This document shows positions 55,469 through 64,000 of a DNA stretch of 64,000 nucleotides, in pieces; position 1 is the first letter of the stretch, and each line of letters starts with the position of its first letter. Both the position numbers and the translations under genes were made by a program. Source of the stretch: Halocatena marina (lineage in GTDB: Archaea; Halobacteriota; Halobacteria; Halobacteriales; Haloarculaceae); NCBI RefSeq assembly GCF_025913575.1, contig NZ_CP109785.1, forward strand, positions 868,001-932,000, given 5' to 3'. The notes under the pieces were generated by a model. The model was not told the DNA's origin. It saw only the letters and a program-made list of their open reading frames with translations, and made no database searches.

Positions 55469-55933
55469 ATGGAAACAACACGTCACTTGACTGCGACAGT
55501 TTACATCGTCAACGATGGTGCGACAGCCCTTCACGAACACGAGCGGTTAGGGATCGTCGTTCCACCCGGTGGTCACGTCGACCGAGACGAACTCCCACAC
55601 GAGGCGGCACTCCGCGAAGTCCGCGAAGAGACAGGTCTCACGGCAACACTCCTCGATGACACACCTGACGTTTCTGACCCTGCTGAGACGCTCCCTCGTC
55701 CTCGTCATCAGTTGCTCTACGACGTGAACGTTCATGATGGAATAGTTGGACACCAGCATATTGATCAGATTTATTATGCGATAGTCGACGACCGGACGAT
55801 AGACCCCGCTGTCGGCGAGACACCAGCAGCGGCATGGAAGTGGTACACACCCGAAAAACTCCAGCACAGTGACCTCGCCCCCGACACGGTCCAGATCGGT
55901 ATCGAGGCAATTCGGATGGCTGAGCGTAGATAG
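55469..55933 (+). CDS. Nudix hydrolase, 154 aa
   Basis: The Nudix box is complete: GGHVDRDELPHEAALREVRE followed by ETGL, with the G-x5-E-x7-REUxEExGU pattern. The start METTRHLTATVYIVNDG is the first beta strand of the fold, so ATG 55469 was chosen and the frame to its left rejected. It would hydrolyse a nucleoside-diphosphate-linked compound in the cytoplasm. The substrate is not evident. It is isolated after a 2.5 kb gene-poor region. Confidence 0.87.
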   Translation: METTRHLTATVYIVNDGATALHEHERLGIVVPPGGHVDRDELPHEAALREVREETGLTATLLDDTPDVSDPAETLPRPRHQLLYDVNVHDGIVGHQHIDQIYYAIVDDRTIDPAVGETPAAAWKWYTPEKLQHSDLAPDTVQIGIEAIRMAERR

Positions 55934-56128
55934 AAGCCGCTGTGTTCAATCATCAATTCTGAGCACGATTTCGTGTGTCAACAGGCGATTCCAACACGAT
56001 GCGTCAATCGCTCGAAGTCAATTCGTTCTGCATTCTACTCAAGCAGCGCTGCGAGTGTATGGGGTGTTTCATTAATAGCCTAGAAATAGCAGCGTACAGT
56101 GTGTCGAGACGCGTACCGACTGTGTGAG

Positions 56129-57475
56129 CTATCTCAACTCGTTTCTCGGAGACGGACGCTCGATCACGTGTGAATGCAGCGTCACTCGAACGAGAAAGTA
56201 TCCGCTGAGGAGTGCGAGCGCACCGACAGACCACACCAGTTCGGTTACTCCCAATCCAAACATTGCGATACCGAGGACGACGAACGCAACACTCGGAAGA
56301 ACGTACCCGCCTGGTGCTCGAAACGAGGGGGTAACGTCTGTGCGGTAGTACCTGAGTCCGACGAAAGCCAGGATGTTGATCGCATACGGAATGCCGGTTC
56401 CCACGACAGCAGCGATAACCAACAGCTGTGAAAAATACCGTGGCACTGTAGCGAGTGCTCCCGCAACACCAGTAACAGCGATGACCCCTACCCACGGGAC
56501 TCGGAACCGATCACTTGTCTTTGCAAACACCGCTGGAAGTGTGTTATTGTCACCGAGTGCAAAGAGAACTCGACTCGAACTCATGATTCCCACGAGCAGT
56601 GTCGTGAAGATTGCTGTGATCGCAGCGACTGCGGTGAGGTAGCGCAGCCACGAGATTCCAATCGTGTCCACTGCTACTCCCAGCGGTGCAGTCATAGCGA
56701 GACTCCCATCCACGAATTGGGACAGATCGACAACACCGTAGACAACAGCGACAATACTCACATAGAGGAGCGTCGCGATCGATAGCGACAGCACAATCGC
56801 CCGAGGAACTGTTCGGTCCGGGTCCTGTATCTCCTCGATCGTTGCCGGGATTACGGTCCACGCGCCGTACGCTGTGATCGCTATTTGAACGGCAGCGAAG
56901 AAATCCAGCGGTCCACCAGTGATGAGCGGGTCGTAGTTTCGTGGCTGGAAGTGCGCTGCTCCTGCCGCAACGAACACAGTTAACACCGCGAGGAGCACTG
57001 CAGCCAACACGAGGTTCGCTCGGCTGGTGATATTGATGCCGAGAATGTTCACCGTGGCAGCCAACCCGAGCGCAACAAGTGCTGTAAGGGTTGCGTGACC
57101 GCTTGCTGCTGGGAGTATCTGTCCGAGATAGTCCGCAATCGCGAGCGCTGAGATCGTGAGACCAAACACCCAGCCGACGGTGTAGCCAACCCCTTCGAGA
57201 TAGCTCGCAAACGCACGGACCGACGGTGACGGACCGAGCGTCTCATAGGGAAAGACTGTCGGCGCTCCCGTCTCGGGGAAAGCAAGCGAGAGTTCGGTGT
57301 AACACAGTGCGATCGGAAGCATCAGTACCCCCGCGAGACACCACGCAGCGACCGCGCCGGGACCTACTAATCGCCCGGTCGATCCCGGAAAAACGAAGAT
57401 CGCAGAGCCCACCATCCCACCGAGGCTCAGAATGACACAATCGTACAGCCCCAATTCTCGCTTGAATCCCATCAA
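56129..57475 (-). CDS. APC family amino-acid permease, 448 aa
   Basis: A secondary transporter with about twelve membrane segments. The first segment carries LSLGGMVGSAIFVFPGSTG, the unwound substrate-binding GxG motif of the APC superfamily (GSAIF). Further landmarks are YTELSLAFPETGAPTVFPYE and ILGINITSRANLVLA. Substrate is an amino acid or amine; which one is not clear. It follows the P-type ATPase gene on the same strand (100 bases) but the link may only be positional. ATG at 57475 or the next Met (57472) are both possible. Confidence 0.85.
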   Translation of the reverse strand: MMGFKRELGLYDCVILSLGGMVGSAIFVFPGSTGRLVGPGAVAAWCLAGVLMLPIALCYTELSLAFPETGAPTVFPYETLGPSPSVRAFASYLEGVGYTVGWVFGLTISALAIADYLGQILPAASGHATLTALVALGLAATVNILGINITSRANLVLAAVLLAVLTVFVAAGAAHFQPRNYDPLITGGPLDFFAAVQIAITAYGAWTVIPATIEEIQDPDRTVPRAIVLSLSIATLLYVSIVAVVYGVVDLSQFVDGSLAMTAPLGVAVDTIGISWLRYLTAVAAITAIFTTLLVGIMSSSRVLFALGDNNTLPAVFAKTSDRFRVPWVGVIAVTGVAGALATVPRYFSQLLVIAAVVGTGIPYAINILAFVGLRYYRTDVTPSFRAPGGYVLPSVAFVVLGIAMFGLGVTELVWSVGALALLSGYFLVRVTLHSHVIERPSPRNELR

Positions 57476-57575
57476 ATGCTGATACGTTCTCTGTCACCCC
57501 TGAATCCTTCGTCTTCGATGTGCGTACCGTTTGCACTCTCACTGACTACGAGAACCGTGCGACAGCACCCGACCG

Positions 57576-59990
57576 TCAGGTCGGCTGTGATCGTGATCGT
57601 TCGTGTTCGAACTGCTCGGACTCTTGAGAGTGGCTCTCGTCGGGAATAAGTCGACGTTTCGAGTTGTAGACGACGACGAGACTGCTGATCGCCATACACG
57701 CCGCGGCGATGAGTGGATTGATGAGTCCAGCAATCGCGAGCGGGATCGCGATCACGTTGTACAGACCTGCCCACGCCAAATTCCGTTTAATCCGTCCTCG
57801 AGTCGACCGCGCCAGCTCGAAGATCGTAGAGACCGATTCCAGCCGATCGTTCATAATCACAGCGTCAGCGGCTTCGATCGCTATCTCCGTCCCGCTCGAC
57901 ACCGCAACTCCGAGATCCGCGCTTGCGAGAGCAGGCGCGTCGTTCGTTCCGTCGCCGACCATCGTGGTCGTCCCACGCTCGCGGAGCCCGCGAACGATCG
58001 CTTTCTTTGACTCCGGCCGAACGCCAGCAAAGACGTGGTCAACCGCGGGATGCTCGCCGAACTGCCGAGACAGCCGTTCGTCGTCGCCGGTCAGGACGAC
58101 GATTTCCCGATCCTCGTCGGCGAGCGCTCTGATGACTGATTCCCACTCTTCGCGGGGGGTATCCTGAACCGTGATGATACCTTCGACGGTGCCGTTCCAG
58201 CCGACTGCTGTCGGGTGTTCTCCTGATTGATACGCCGTATCGATGGCACCCTGAACAGTCGAAGGAACGGTCCATTCGTCGGATTCGAACGAGGAAGGAT
58301 GCCCAACGAACACCCGTTCCCCATCGACGAGCGCAGAAACGGTGCGTTCGTCCCGTTTGAATTCGGTGACCGTCTGAGTTGTCGGCGGTGCAGCCTCATC
58401 GATTGCCGCGGCGATCGGATGGCTTGATCGGCGTTCGACCGCTGCGGCTCGGGCGAGGACGGCATCTCCGTTTTCAACGACATTTGTGACGCTCATTTCG
58501 CCCGTGGTGAGCGTTCCGGTCTTATCGAACACGACGATTTCGGAGTCATCGATCCGCTCTAAGACGTTCTCGTTGATGATGAGAATCTGCTCTTCGGAGG
58601 CGTCCCTGCTTCCCGCTGCGAGTGCGAGCGGCGTTGCAATACCAAGCGAACACGGACAGGAGATGACGAGTACGGAAACCCCGGCCAGCACAGCTTTGCT
58701 CAACGAGGCACCGAGCAGGAGCCAGAGTCCGGTTGTGCCCACCGAGAGAGTGATGACGAGCGGGACGAACACGAGCGCGAATCGGTTGACGAACCGCTGA
58801 ACGCCCGAATCAGAGCTTTTGACGCTCCAGAGCAACTCGACGAGGCGGTCGATCGTACTGGTCGCATCCGTTCCGACTTCAATGACTACTGCGCTGTCGG
58901 TGAGCACAGATCCTCCAAGTAGATGATCTCCAACAGACTTTGTCTGCGGGATTGATTCACCCGTGATGAGCGCCTCGTCCACGGCAGCCGTCCCTTCGAC
59001 GATGGTCCCATCAACTGGCACACGCTCGCCAGGCTTGACGAGCAAGCGATCACCTGCCGTACACGCCTCGATATCGATCGTCTCGGTTCCGTTCTCACAC
59101 AGTCGGCGGGCCTCGGTGACGCGTGATTCTGTGAGCGTCGAGCGATTCCCGAGCGCTTTCCGTTTGACTCGTGATTCGAGGTGGTTCCCGATCGTAACGA
59201 CGACGAGGACCATGACTGCGACGTCGAAGTACGGGTCGCGTCCGCCCGCAAAGTATGTCCCCACCGAATAGAGATACGCCGCCAACACCGCGATCGAGAT
59301 GAGAACATCCATGTTGGGCTGTCCGACCCGGAGGCTCACGTACGCCCCACGGAAGATCGGATAGCCCAGACCGATAACAATGAGCGTGCTCCAAACGATG
59401 AGCGGCCCAAAGACCATCGACTCGATTGCAGAGCCATAAAGGAAATGTTCCGGATAGATTCCGAGATACACGGGATAGATGAACAAGATGTACAGCGCCA
59501 GCACCGGCATCATGAGGATTGCTGCAATGCCCGCACGATACCGACCGAACTCGAATCGGCTTCTGATCGATGTATCCTCTTCGTCAGGAGCGCTCGCGTG
59601 ATAGCCGAGCTTGCTTACGGCAGCTGAGATATCACCCCGATCGATCGCGTCGGGATCGTATACCAACTGCACCATTTCGGTCGCATAGCTCGCTTGTGCG
59701 CTGTGAATTCCTTCTGTCTCCTCGGCGAGTAACTCGATGAATCCCTCGCATGTCTTACAGTGCATCCCGTCCACTGAACGGTACGCTGTCTCTGCGCCGT
59801 CCGGGATGGTCTGCTCTTCGTTGCCATCGACGCGCTCTCTGACATCGGCGATCGAGAGGTCTGTTTCATCATCTTCGTCGATCAGTTGTGAGATCTCTAA
59901 GCAGCCGCGACAGCAAAACTCCCCGTCGGTGTCTGCTGTGGTGACTGGCTGCCCGCCGACAGGAAGTTCACAGAGTGTGCAAGTGGACAT
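57576..59990 (-). CDS. heavy-metal P1B-type ATPase, CcoI/FixI-like (copper), 804 aa
   Basis: A metal-pumping ATPase. The N-terminus has a Cys-rich metal-binding domain (CTLC at 4-7 and CCRGC at 26-30), then an HMA domain with GMHCKTC (Cys 78 and 81). Eight membrane segments follow, with SCPCSLGIATPLAL (the CPC translocation site), TGES, DKTGTLTTG (phosphorylated Asp) and GDGTNDAPALASADLG. The Cys-rich plus HMA N-terminus is that of the CcoI/FixI group, which supplies copper to cbb3-type oxidases. It follows the TauE/SafE gene by 60 bases; this pair is common in haloarchaea. The C-terminus is a charged Glu/Arg/Ser tail. Confidence 0.9.
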   Translation of the reverse strand: MSTCTLCELPVGGQPVTTADTDGEFCCRGCLEISQLIDEDDETDLSIADVRERVDGNEEQTIPDGAETAYRSVDGMHCKTCEGFIELLAEETEGIHSAQASYATEMVQLVYDPDAIDRGDISAAVSKLGYHASAPDEEDTSIRSRFEFGRYRAGIAAILMMPVLALYILFIYPVYLGIYPEHFLYGSAIESMVFGPLIVWSTLIVIGLGYPIFRGAYVSLRVGQPNMDVLISIAVLAAYLYSVGTYFAGGRDPYFDVAVMVLVVVTIGNHLESRVKRKALGNRSTLTESRVTEARRLCENGTETIDIEACTAGDRLLVKPGERVPVDGTIVEGTAAVDEALITGESIPQTKSVGDHLLGGSVLTDSAVVIEVGTDATSTIDRLVELLWSVKSSDSGVQRFVNRFALVFVPLVITLSVGTTGLWLLLGASLSKAVLAGVSVLVISCPCSLGIATPLALAAGSRDASEEQILIINENVLERIDDSEIVVFDKTGTLTTGEMSVTNVVENGDAVLARAAAVERRSSHPIAAAIDEAAPPTTQTVTEFKRDERTVSALVDGERVFVGHPSSFESDEWTVPSTVQGAIDTAYQSGEHPTAVGWNGTVEGIITVQDTPREEWESVIRALADEDREIVVLTGDDERLSRQFGEHPAVDHVFAGVRPESKKAIVRGLRERGTTTMVGDGTNDAPALASADLGVAVSSGTEIAIEAADAVIMNDRLESVSTIFELARSTRGRIKRNLAWAGLYNVIAIPLAIAGLINPLIAAACMAISSLVVVYNSKRRLIPDESHSQESEQFEHERSRSQPT

Positions 59991-60050
59991 AGTGTGACAG
60001 TTTCTGTTCCATATATTGTGATTATACTCTATTTGTGTACTGTACGATGA

Positions 60051-60929
60051 TCAAATAGCGTGGCTGGCGTGACTAGCGTGTTCTCCAAGCGGTTGGTAGA
60101 ACGGGATGTCCACCATCGGAAGGTGGACCCCAAAACGCATGAGTCCCATTGCGAGCAGCACGTAGCCCAATACCACAAATAGCACGCCAAGGCTAGTGTG
60201 GACGATCTGGCGCTGTCGGGCGCTCACTGATTGGATGACTGTCCCATAGAGGAATACGGTTGGAATCGTTCCGAGACCGAGTGCCCCGAGCGCCAACGCT
60301 CCGTACACCGGCGATCCCTGTGCGAAAACGTACAAGAAGGCGGGATAGAGCAGCATACACGGCAATAGCCCGTGAAGCGCGCCGAGGCCGACGATCCCGG
60401 CGCCGTTGACCCAGCGATCGATTCGAGACGAGATAATCGCGTAGCTTCGAGCGAAGAGAGAACCAACACCCGTCTTCGAGACGACTGCTTCGGCCGACCC
60501 CTGCCGATAGCCCACGAGCCGCGTTCCCCCCATGACGATGATCGCGCCACCAGTGACGACACCGATGGTGCCCTGAACTGGTGTGATTACACCTGCAAGA
60601 CTGACGGTTCCGTACAGAAGCGCACCGAGCAGCCCAAACAGCCCACCGAGAAACGCATAGCCGACTGTTCGACCGATATTGAACAGTCCGTGCTGACGAA
60701 CTTCATACAGTGTCAGTGCTCCTTCCCACCGACTTTCCTTATCAGCGTTCATCCGCTCTGCGTACGTCGTAACGAGCGGTCCACACATGCCGATGCAGTG
60801 TGCACCGCCAAGGATCCCGATCAAAAAAAACACGAACAGATCGTATCGAGCGTGGAAACTAACAGCACCGAAAAGCATCGGTGGAGGGCTACTAAACCCG
60901 ATGACAGCCGTGAGTGGACTGGCGGTCAT
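60051..60929 (-). CDS. TauE/SafE-like membrane protein (cytochrome oxidase biogenesis type), 292 aa
   Basis: About seven membrane segments. GILGGAHCIGMCGPLVTTYAE carries the two Cys of the CcoH/SafE-like group, and LGALHGLLPCMLLYPAFLY is the second, internal-repeat copy with Cys-Met; both could bind metal. A cytoplasmic-side linker lies between. The C-terminus is GEHASHASHAI, a short His-containing tail. Being just upstream of a CcoI-type copper ATPase, it probably takes part in copper delivery to a respiratory oxidase rather than in sulfite export, as the family name would suggest. Confidence 0.8.
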   Translation of the reverse strand: MTASPLTAVIGFSSPPPMLFGAVSFHARYDLFVFFLIGILGGAHCIGMCGPLVTTYAERMNADKESRWEGALTLYEVRQHGLFNIGRTVGYAFLGGLFGLLGALLYGTVSLAGVITPVQGTIGVVTGGAIIVMGGTRLVGYRQGSAEAVVSKTGVGSLFARSYAIISSRIDRWVNGAGIVGLGALHGLLPCMLLYPAFLYVFAQGSPVYGALALGALGLGTIPTVFLYGTVIQSVSARQRQIVHTSLGVLFVVLGYVLLAMGLMRFGVHLPMVDIPFYQPLGEHASHASHAI

Positions 60930-61139
60930 GTCCTCCGTGAGTGTACGATCGAGACGCCATTACGACTTGTGATTCGCACCGTTGGGGCCTCCATCGATTC
61001 ATACTGACGCTGATTAATCGAGATGAGCGGATCGCACCACAAACACGACGAGATCGTTATCGACGAGAGCAGCAGATCGAGCGAGAAAGACAGAATTTGT
61101 AAAAACAGTTCGAGCAACCGAGCTCACGAACCAGCGTCT

Positions 61140-61391
61140 CTAAATATTTCCTTGCTCTTCGAGCTGGTCGATAATATCGTCGACGAAGGACTCGGGGGTC
61201 TCGTAGGGGAAGTCTCCCCCACCGAGCTTCGTGTTGAGCTCCATTGCAGTCATGGAGAAGTCACCAGATTCGAATTTCGTCGATGGGCCATTCGGGAGGG
61301 CTGGCACGAGGTCCATTGGGCTGTTGATAGGGTAATCTGCACCGCCAAACGCATCGACCATCTGTTCACGGAGTTCGTCTTTGTCTGCCAT
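61140..61391 (-). CDS. MTH865 family small protein, 83 aa
   Basis: The protein MADKDELREQMVDAFGGADY continues NSPMDLVPALPNGPSTKF and TAMELNTKLGGGDFPYE, the hallmarks of the archaeal MTH865 helix-bundle family. Length is normal. Its role is unknown; the fold resembles an EF-hand-like four-helix bundle. ATG at 61391 was chosen since the fold starts there. The gene is downstream of the Nudix gene on the same strand by 150 bases and both may share a promoter region. Confidence 0.88.
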   Translation of the reverse strand: MADKDELREQMVDAFGGADYPINSPMDLVPALPNGPSTKFESGDFSMTAMELNTKLGGGDFPYETPESFVDDIIDQLEEQGNI

Positions 61392-61540
61392 GATACACTT
61401 CCCCCAAGCAGTAGCGCACACAAAAAACCATCCAGAACTATCGCAAAATGAAAGGAAGTTTATCAACACCCACTCGTATACTGTGGTTGATATTCGCCAG
61501 TACCGGACTGGAGTGTGCGTACGTGGTGAAATGTGGCCGA

Positions 61541-62101
61541 TTACGATCGAAGCGTTCTCGCCCGCCACGCGAGCAGATCGTCGCGGTCTCGCGTGTCTTC
61601 AGGAAGTTCGGTGAACCACTGTGCTTTGCTGATCTCTTCGTCTGGGTCGCAGATGTCGGGTTCAGTTGTGTCCGCTTGGGCGACAAACACCGGTAAGACA
61701 CCCCACGTCGAGTACGTCCCGTGACAGAGTTCGATGCGCGTGAGCATGGCAAGCCCTTCGTACGTCACTTCGATCCCCGTCTCCTCACAGAGTTCACGCC
61801 GAGCGGCGTCGTGAAATGACTCCCCATTATTGAGTTGCCCACCGGGAAGTACCCACATATCGACGCCTTCGTGGCGGACGAGAAGCAACTCTCCGGTCGA
61901 TCGGTGGACGATCGTGTGTGTTCCATAGGGTGCTCCCGAAACGTGAATACGCTCTGCGAGCGTCCGAAAGCGACTCCGGCTCACGTGTTTGGTTCGATCG
62001 AACTCCATTGGTTCGTCGTACCGGTCTCTCAGGTGATGATACGCAGTATCAGCACTCTGAGTGGCACGGTCGGCGAGAAACCAGAGCTCATCGAGTGTCA
62101 T
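61541..62101 (-). CDS. Nudix hydrolase, second copy, 186 aa
   Basis: The Nudix box GGQLNNGESFHDAARRELCE followed by ETGI is complete (G-x5-E-x7-RE-x2-EE-x-G type with Cys in place of the usual hydrophobic residue). A 65-residue helical N-terminal extension (LDELWFLADRATQSADTAYHHL) is typical of haloarchaeal Nudix proteins that act on nucleotides or aldehyde-derived nucleotides. The substrate is unknown. Unrelated in detail to the Nudix protein at 55469-55933. Confidence 0.87.
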   Translation of the reverse strand: MTLDELWFLADRATQSADTAYHHLRDRYDEPMEFDRTKHVSRSRFRTLAERIHVSGAPYGTHTIVHRSTGELLLVRHEGVDMWVLPGGQLNNGESFHDAARRELCEETGIEVTYEGLAMLTRIELCHGTYSTWGVLPVFVAQADTTEPDICDPDEEISKAQWFTELPEDTRDRDDLLAWRARTLRS

Positions 62102-62433
62102 TGTTCCGTCGACTCCAACCCGTCTCTTTCGTGATCATCATTGATGTAACTCTACTACACCCTCACCAATAAGCTTTCTACAGAATGGTACGATTGATTA
62201 TATAATAAATCGTCTATGAGATATGAATCGCCAGTTTCGTGGCAACAGCACCCGAACCGGCACGTTCACTCTCAACGTAAGAAACCACGACCTTTTTGCT
62301 TGTTTGGAGTTATGAATTGAACTCTATTATCTTGGAAATTATCTACTCAATAAATTATTTCTCATCACTTCGATGGCGACACATTACAATCCGAAAACGG
62401 AAAGGTTATATTTAACCGGCAAAACCAATATAT
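62102..62433. other. AT-rich promoter region
   Basis: About 330 bases between divergent genes with no coding frame. The TATA box of the mannosyltransferase-like gene is at 62406-62415. Confidence 0.55.
62406..62415 (+). promoter_or_regulatory. TATA box TTATATTTAA
   Basis: It is centred about 24 bases before GTG 62434, so transcription starts at or near this GTG. This decides that start against an ATG two bases upstream in another frame. Confidence 0.6.
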
Positions 62434-63767
62434 GTGTCAATTCCCCATAATGCCCCTTCCCATATAATCAAAAATACGGCGTATTGGGCCAAGAAACACG
62501 CATATACGCGGTGGAGGCTTTTGCTCATATCTCAGACATTTTTAGTGAGTCTTTTTGTTAAAGTGTCAAATTTCACTCGATCAGGTCGGCCAGAAATAAA
62601 TGGAGATGGGTTATTTTTCCTGTTTAGTGGCAGGTCATGGGTTACTAATGGCGTCACTCCATATCGAAATCTCATTGACATCAAGCCGCCAGTCACGCAC
62701 GAATTTGCGGCGCTGATTGCCGTCATAAGTGGTGGCGATCCGTTTCTCATGGTGTTCCTTGCAGACTTCACGACTTCCGCAGCCGTCGTGGGAATCGTCG
62801 TTCTCGTCGGACAACTTGCCTATCAGCAAGCAAGAGACCCGCGCGCTGCATATGCTGCTGGGACTGCCGTGCTGTTTTTCCCACTTTATTATTCGTACCC
62901 TGGCTTTCGACCAAAATATTTCACGGTCGCATTCGGTCTCCTTTCGGTCTGGCTATTGACCCGCGAGCAGCCAGCGGGAGCCGGAGCCAGCGCTGCGGTC
63001 GCGGCTGGATTCTGGCAGTTCGGTGCTATCTTCCCTGTACTCGTGTTGGGACAAACTGCCGTTCGACGTGACTGGTCTGCCACAATCCGATCACTGGCCG
63101 GGATTGTTGTCGTGGTGATCGTGGTCATCCTGCCGATCGCATTAGCCGGAATATTAGCCGTCGGTGACATGCTCGAACAGGTCATCTTCTTTCCTATCAT
63201 CGCCAGCGAGGACATGCCACTCGCTGTGCGCATCGATAAATTCGTCGCAATTCTCGGTCCGGCAGTCCCCGCAGTGATCATTGGGGTGCTCGGGGCACTA
63301 CTGCCAGCAGCCACTGCAATAAAACGCCGCGTGCTCAATCGGTCCCGACAGCGGCAGACCCCGGTCTCTGGCTCTCTATCTTGGCTGGATGGTTTATCCT
63401 CCAAGTATTCGTTTTCGATCTCGACGCTGGGATAGACTTGCTCCCGTTACTCGCCTGCTGTGCGCTAGGATATGGCGCACTTGGGCGTGTCCTCGACGAG
63501 CATACAATACTTATTTTACTATCCGTCGTGACAGTCGCAGTCGGCTTCGGCGGCGTCAGCCCGATTCAGCCCGGCCCGTGGACTCACGAGGTCGGATCGA
63601 TGCAATGGCACTATTGGACTGCAACCCCGCCTTCATCTGACTGTTTCATCAAAAAAGGATTCGACGCATACCTCACTGGCCCTGCCCGGGAAGCCGGGCT
63701 ACCAGCTGGATCGACATGTGGTCATAACTTTGAGCGGATTGTCCGGATTGCGCTCGGATTGCAGTGA
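62434..63767 (+). pseudogene. DolP-mannose mannosyltransferase-like membrane glycosyltransferase, frameshifted
   Basis: The first frame (62434 to about 63357) has about nine membrane segments and the GT-C start NGDGLFFLFSGRSWVTNGV, then TPYRNLIDIKPPVTHEF, which resembles AglS-type dolichyl-phosphate-mannose mannosyltransferases. It then runs into unrelated residues and stops at 63435. The continuation is in another frame from about 63357 (DPGLWLSILAGWFILQVFVF), ending at TAA/TGA 63767 after PAREAGLPAGSTCGHN. A single missing base near 63357 (between CAG and GAC) explains it; joined, the protein would be about 440 residues, as expected. Real mutation or sequencing error cannot be told apart. 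Confidence 0.75.
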
Positions 63768-63782
63768 ATTCGTCGCAGAAGA

Positions 63783-63887
63783 TTAAAATTTCCAATTCGC
63801 GTTCCAGACATAAATCGTCCCGTCGCCCATCTTGTAGGCCACTGAATGCGAACCACTCGATAGCTCGTTCCCTATTAGTGTTCGAAA
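63783..63887 (-). pseudogene. possible C-terminal gene remnant
   Basis: A minus-strand frame of about 34 codons ends GDGTIYVWNANWKF and TAA. Upstream it meets stop codons within 35 codons and has no start. It looks like the end of a decayed protein gene. No family named. Confidence 0.25.
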
Positions 63888-63946
63888 CTATTCATCGCAC
63901 TCATTAGATTCTCCCACGTACGGTGTTGCAATCCGTAACTGGACGA

Positions 63947-64000
63947 TTATTCAAATATCGGCCCGATCATCGCTCGGACGAAGTCGATTTCCGGATAGAG
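63947..64000 (-). CDS. C-terminal end of a gene entering from the right, partial
   Basis: The last 17 codons before a TAA read LYPEIDFVRAMIGPIFE, an acidic/hydrophobic helix with no stop to the window edge. It is probably the C-terminus of a real minus-strand gene, convergent with the mannosyltransferase-like gene. Too little is visible to name it. Confidence 0.35.
   Translation of the reverse strand, partial: LYPEIDFVRAMIGPIFE

Noticed and set aside
61023..61451. Rightward 142-codon frame starting with a His-containing segment
   Set aside because: Mostly antisense to the clear MTH865 gene; only the first 40 codons are free and they show no family.
1..64000. CRISPR array, rRNA, tRNA, complete insertion sequence, replication origin
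   Set aside because: Looked for on both strands by eye; no regular repeats, no rRNA-like or tRNA-like folds, no intact transposase and no Orc1/Cdc6 gene were seen.

Overview
The window is a piece of a haloarchaeal genome (class Halobacteria). The evidence is an acidic proteome, twin-arginine signals on exported proteins, TATA boxes 24-30 bases before start codons with no room for a leader, and families seen mainly in haloarchaea (DUF7344, HalOD1, a DUF7331-like mini-protein, MTH865, DUF1616, sulfatase-like proteins ending in DLGY). Base composition is moderate for this group and intergenic DNA is clearly AT-rich. The genus cannot be fixed from sequence alone; a Haladaptatus- or Halocatena-like organism would fit. 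No rRNA, tRNA or CRISPR array was seen.

Layout. Bases 1-5.4 kb hold a truncated IS630-type transposase, small regulators, a DUF1616 membrane protein coupled to a membrane-bound metal-dependent hydrolase, and a type I phosphodiesterase. From 5.4 to 15.1 kb is a surface-glycan locus bounded by two DUF7344 regulator-like membrane proteins: Gfo/Idh dehydrogenase, GT2 glycosyltransferase, non-hydrolysing UDP-GlcNAc 2-epimerase, NodB-like deacetylase, two FemAB-like acyl/aminoacyl transferases and a helical-toroid protein. From 15.2 to 30.4 kb is a second export and glycan locus: DUF354 and GT4 glycosyltransferases, two sulfatase-like enzymes, a BNR-repeat protein coupled to a GT-C-like membrane protein, a flippase, another Gfo/Idh enzyme and a Tat-exported beta-helix protein. 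A short redox flavoprotein and a HalOD1 protein lie within it.

From 30.6 to 38.9 kb are housekeeping genes (SurE, Rsm22-like methyltransferase, TyrA-like dehydrogenase, M24 peptidase) and a very large secreted GH97 alpha-glucosidase. From 41.4 to 48 kb is a sugar-catabolism group (ThuA-like, TIM-barrel isomerase, Gfo/Idh, SMP-30 lactonase) with an ABC exporter in its middle. With GH97 this suggests extracellular alpha-glucan or glucoside hydrolysis followed by oxidative, possibly 3-keto, sugar breakdown. From 48 to 52.4 kb lie a GT39-like membrane glycosyltransferase, an AAC(3)-family acetyltransferase and a Tat lipoprotein phosphoesterase. From 52.4 to 55.5 kb is mostly decayed DNA with one hidden 48-residue gene and a glycosyltransferase-like fossil. 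From 55.5 kb to the end are two Nudix hydrolases, an APC permease, a CcoI-type heavy-metal P-type ATPase next to a TauE/SafE membrane protein, an MTH865 protein, and a frameshifted DolP-mannose mannosyltransferase-like gene.

The main theme is cell-surface glycan synthesis, modification and export, next to scavenging of external sugars. The most interesting candidates are the DUF7344-bounded FemAB locus (possibly aminoacyl-decorated surface glycans in an organism without peptidoglycan) and the ThuA/isomerase/Gfo/SMP-30/GH97 sugar route. All functions are read from sequence motifs; no database search was run.
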